A DNA stretch of 64,000 bases from Betaproteobacteria bacterium. GTDB taxonomy: Bacteria > Pseudomonadota > Gammaproteobacteria > Burkholderiales > Casimicrobiaceae. Each line of letters starts with the position of its first letter. Position 1 is the first letter of the stretch. Below, one piece after another: positions 61,192 to 64,000 of the stretch. Location: positions 9,936 through 73,935 of the forward strand of contig PLYT01000005.1 of assembly GCA_003153475.1 (NCBI GenBank), written 5' to 3'. Position numbers and translations under genes: made by a program. The notes under the pieces are model-generated. The model had not been told where the DNA came from, did no database searches, and worked only from the letters and a program-made list of their open reading frames with translations.

Positions 61192-63564
61192 CTAGCTGCC
61201 GAGTGCACGCCAGACGCGCTCCGGCGTAAGCGGCATCTGCATCGCCTCGGCCCGCGCGCCTTTTCCAGCACGCGCCAGCGCATCGATCACCGCGTTGACG
61301 ACCGCCGGCGTCGCGCCTATCGTGCCGAGCTCGCCGACACCCTTGACGCCCATCGCGTTGTTGCGACACGGCGTCGATTCGTCCATCGTCATCGTGAAGT
61401 GCTCGATCATCGCCGCGCGCGGCAGCGCGTAGTCGAGCAGAGTCGCCGAAAGCGCCTGCCCGGACTTGCGGTCGTAGACGAATTCCTCGCACAGCGCCTG
61501 GCCGATGCCCTGCACCGCGCCGCCCTCGAGCTGACCGACGACGATCATCGGATTGACGACGCGGCCGACGTCGTTGACCGACCAGTAGCCGACGACGGCG
61601 ACGGCGCCCGTTTCCGGATCGACCTCGACCTCGCAGATGTGGCAGCCGTTGGGCCAGGTCGCGTCGGCCACCGAGCTCACGCTGTCAAGAACGATCTTGT
61701 GCTGCGGCTGGCGGCGCGCGAGCTCGAACAGGCCGATGCGCCGGTCGGTGCCGGCAATGCTGAACACGCCGTCGCGGTATTCGATATCGCCGGTCGCCGC
61801 TTCGAGCGCGTTGGCAGCCAGCACCTGAGCGGCGATGACCGTCCGCTCGGCGCCGACTTTCACTGCCGAACCGCCGACGAACAGCGAGCGCGAGCCCGCG
61901 CTGCCGAAACCGGTGCCGCGGTCGGTATCACCCTGTACGATGCGGATCGCATCAATCGGGACGCCGAACACGTCGACCGCGAGCTGCGCGTAGGTCGTTG
62001 CGAGTCCCTGACCCATCGCCTGCGTCGCCGAAAAGATCTCGATCGTGCCTCGGTCCCCGGTCGAGCCTTCGACGGTGACCGTCACCCGTTCCTCGAACAC
62101 GTCGGCGCCGGTCCATTCCAGAAACGCCGCCATGCCGCGCCCGCGCAGCCGGCCGCGGCGGCGCGAGTCGGCGGCACGGGTGTCGAAGTCCTGCCAGCGC
62201 GCAAGCGCCGTCGCCTTGTCGAGCACCAGCTCGAATTGCCCGCTGTCGTAAGTCTTGTCCATCGCGTTGCGGTACGGCATCTGTCCCGGACGGATCATGT
62301 TGCGCCGGCGAAGCTCGACCGGATCGATGCCCGTCCGACGCGCCGCGGCTTCCATCAGCCGCTCGATAATGTAGATCGCCTCGGGGCGCCCCGCACCGCG
62401 ATAGGCGCCGGTCGGCGCGGTGTTGGTCAGCACCGCCCGGATGCGGATGTCGATCGTGCCGATGTCGTAGATGCTGGTCGAGACCCACGGGCCGATCAAA
62501 AGCTGGATGACCACGCCGGCCGGCGTGCCGCAGGCGCCGACATTGGCCAGCGAATCGACGCGCAACGCGAGCACGCGCCCTTCGCCGTCGAGTGCGAGCT
62601 CGGCCCTGCTGGTCACATCGCGGCCGTGCGTCGCCGCCAGGAATTCCTCGAGGCGCTCGGCCCGCCATTTGAGCGGCATCCCGTATTTGCGCGCAGCCCA
62701 GGCGAGCACCACGTCTTCGGGATAGAGGCCGGTCTTCATCCCGAAGCCGCCGCCGACGTCGCCGACCAGTACCCGCACCTTGTCGGTCGGGATGCCGAGA
62801 ACGGCTTCGCAAAGATCGTCGCGCAATCCGGTCGGGGTCTGGCAACTGACGCGCAGCGTAATCCGCCCGGTCGTCGCATCGTAGCTCGCGAGCACCGCAC
62901 GCGGCTCGATCGGGCACGGGGCGACGCGCTGATTGACCAGATCCAGCGACACCCGGTGCGCGGCCCGTGCGAATGCGGCGGTGGTCGCTGCCGCGTCGCC
63001 GTGCCTTGCCTCGCAGGCGATGTTGCCCGGCGCAGGCGGCCAGACCAGCGGCGAGCCCGGGATCACCGCGGCCGTGGGGTCGACCACCGCCGGCAGCGGT
63101 TCGTAATGGACGTCGATCGCCTCCGCGGCATCGCGCGCCTGCTGCGGAGTTTGCGCGATCACGGCGGCAACGGCTTCGCCGACGAAGCGCACCACTCCGA
63201 CCGCCAGCGCATGACGCGGCGGCGACGCCGTCGGCGATCCATCGACGCGCTTGAAGTCTGCCGACAGCGGCAACGAGCGGACGGCATCGCGGACCAGGTC
63301 CTCGCCGGTGACAATCGCGACGACGCCGGGCAAGCCTTCGGCGGCGCGGCCGTCGATCGTCTCGATTCGCGCGTGCGCGTGCGGCGAACGCAGGAAGCAG
63401 ACCCAGGCCTGTCCGGGGACAGAGAAATCGTCGACGAAGCGGCCGGCACCGGTCAACAGCGCTTCGTCCTCGACGCGGGGCACCGATTTGCCGCTGCCGA
63501 AGCGGACGTATGGCGATTCTGCGGTCACGGTCAAATCTCGAATGGCTTTGGCGGCGCGCGCCAA
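61192..63564 (-). CDS. Xanthine dehydrogenase/CoxL family molybdopterin-binding large subunit
   Basis: The 790-residue product has the N-terminal hammerhead domain (GRFVDDFSVPGQAWVCFLRSPHAHA) and the molybdopterin-binding domain. It keeps PTGLRDDL, GGGFGMKTG, the GAYRGAGRPEA loop and the catalytic-glutamate region GVGELGTIGATPAVV. The loop is AYRGAGR, not the CSFR-type loop of true CO dehydrogenase, so this is another molybdenum hydroxylase. FAD and FeS subunits (CoxM/CoxS type) are absent on both sides within the window, which is unusual for a three-subunit enzyme. GTG at 63528 is a possible later start. Confidence 0.9.
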   Translation of the reverse strand: MARAAKAIRDLTVTAESPYVRFGSGKSVPRVEDEALLTGAGRFVDDFSVPGQAWVCFLRSPHAHARIETIDGRAAEGLPGVVAIVTGEDLVRDAVRSLPLSADFKRVDGSPTASPPRHALAVGVVRFVGEAVAAVIAQTPQQARDAAEAIDVHYEPLPAVVDPTAAVIPGSPLVWPPAPGNIACEARHGDAAATTAAFARAAHRVSLDLVNQRVAPCPIEPRAVLASYDATTGRITLRVSCQTPTGLRDDLCEAVLGIPTDKVRVLVGDVGGGFGMKTGLYPEDVVLAWAARKYGMPLKWRAERLEEFLAATHGRDVTSRAELALDGEGRVLALRVDSLANVGACGTPAGVVIQLLIGPWVSTSIYDIGTIDIRIRAVLTNTAPTGAYRGAGRPEAIYIIERLMEAAARRTGIDPVELRRRNMIRPGQMPYRNAMDKTYDSGQFELVLDKATALARWQDFDTRAADSRRRGRLRGRGMAAFLEWTGADVFEERVTVTVEGSTGDRGTIEIFSATQAMGQGLATTYAQLAVDVFGVPIDAIRIVQGDTDRGTGFGSAGSRSLFVGGSAVKVGAERTVIAAQVLAANALEAATGDIEYRDGVFSIAGTDRRIGLFELARRQPQHKIVLDSVSSVADATWPNGCHICEVEVDPETGAVAVVGYWSVNDVGRVVNPMIVVGQLEGGAVQGIGQALCEEFVYDRKSGQALSATLLDYALPRAAMIEHFTMTMDESTPCRNNAMGVKGVGELGTIGATPAVVNAVIDALARAGKGARAEAMQMPLTPERVWRALGS

Positions 63565-63868
63565 AGTCGCGATGGTAACGCACCGGAGCCGTTAGCGTGC
63601 CGCCGGCATCGTCATCGGCCGCGTGACGATACAGACCGTGGATCACCTTTGCCGAATTCGTCATCGTGTTCGCGCAAAGTTAGCTGATCGCGGCGCTCCT
63701 GCGAACGACGATCGCGTGTATCGTCGGTACGGGCACGCCGACGGCGCCCTTGAACCCGGGCGGAGGCGCAAAACGAACTTCGTTCGGTTCGTGCGGACCA
63801 AGGCATTGGCGCCAACACATCGGCATGGGTATCGGCGTCGCGCGTCTTATAGCCACGGGAGAGCGATC
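63565..63868. other. Intergenic region, no gene supported
   Basis: Open frames on the minus strand here lack domains or start context. GGGAGAG near 63857-63863 is the probable ribosome site of the following gene. No clear hairpin or promoter is seen. Confidence 0.35.
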
Positions 63869-64000
63869 ATGGCATATCCATCGACGGCCGAAGAGGCACA
63901 TCGGATCGATCCATCCGACGGTCCTGCCGCCGGCGAACCGATGCTGGCCGCCGACACCGATGCGCGGCCGATCCGCGCGCCGCGGCGAAATAGCTGGACG
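63869..64000 (+). CDS. 5' end of an unidentified gene cut by the window edge
   Basis: An ATG at 63869 with GGGAGAG upstream opens a frame that is still open at 64000 (44 codons visible). The visible N-terminus (MAYPSTAEEAHRIDPSDGPA, then RPIRAPRRNSW) is polar and disordered-looking, with no signal peptide. No family can be assigned. Confidence 0.5.
   Translation, partial: MAYPSTAEEAHRIDPSDGPAAGEPMLAADTDARPIRAPRRNSWT

Noticed and set aside
61399..63687. A plus-strand open frame of 762 codons opposite the molybdenum hydroxylase gene
   Set aside because: The product is Arg/Asp-rich without recognisable domains, while the minus strand encodes a complete CoxL/XdhA-type protein.

Overview
The window is high-GC DNA with densely packed genes on both strands. 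The gene families point to a betaproteobacterium, probably of the Burkholderiales: a Bug/TctC-type binding protein, an E. coli-type GshA, EIIA-Ntr-like proteins, many ABC importers and oxidative carbon-catabolism enzymes. That placement is inference, since no rRNA, tRNA or other phylogenetic marker is visible.

Region 1 (1-8.6 kb) looks accessory. A minus-strand gene for a single-pass membrane protein runs off the left edge and carries nearly perfect 24-residue (72-bp) tandem repeats. After an AT-rich divergent promoter region come an EIIA-Ntr-like protein, short membrane-protein genes and remnants, a ZIP-like permease with an inserted cyclic-nucleotide-binding domain, a decayed paralogue of the upstream 2-TM protein, an ABC transporter with two fused permease domains, its ATPase with an AAA-associated C-terminal domain, and a second EIIA-Ntr-like protein. 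No substrate-binding protein, EI or NPr is visible here. I read this block as a possible phospho- and nucleotide-controlled transport module.

Region 2 (8.6-30.6 kb) holds secreted or periplasmic hydrolases and oxidoreductases: an M3 oligopeptidase, a lipoprotein alpha/beta hydrolase, a prolyl oligopeptidase, a PQQ dehydrogenase paired with an FMN alpha-hydroxy-acid oxidase, a dienelactone hydrolase, pirin, an MFS transporter, an amidase and a FadH-type dienoyl-CoA reductase. Two genes here are broken: a PaaK/CapK-like adenylate-forming enzyme by an in-frame TGA, and a TRAP large permease by two frameshifts.

Region 3 (30.7-35.4 kb) pairs a GGDEF/EAL membrane protein with a divergent outer-membrane barrel, a periplasmic cupredoxin and a small membrane protein.

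Region 4 (35.5-42.9 kb) is a polyamine-type operon: a class III aminotransferase, then PotA/PotD/PotB/PotC-type ABC genes, then a translationally coupled OpuBC-OpuBB fusion that has no dedicated ATPase.

Region 5 (42.9-49.3 kb) contains an ECF sigma factor operon with DUF4142 and amicyanin-like genes, an NnrU-family protein, a frameshifted small lipoprotein, a PEBP-family protein and a Lon-like AAA ATPase without a protease domain.

Region 6 (49.5-56.2 kb) is a tight operon: a ThDP-dependent decarboxylase-like enzyme, an aldehyde dehydrogenase and a complete NitT/TauT-type ABC importer with two permeases. It suggests uptake and oxidation of a 2-oxo acid or its precursor.

Region 7 (56.2-64 kb) holds gshA overlapping a leaderless solute-binding-like gene, a divergent Bug/TctC plus MmgE/PrpD pair, an unaccompanied molybdenum hydroxylase large subunit, and the start of a gene cut by the right edge.
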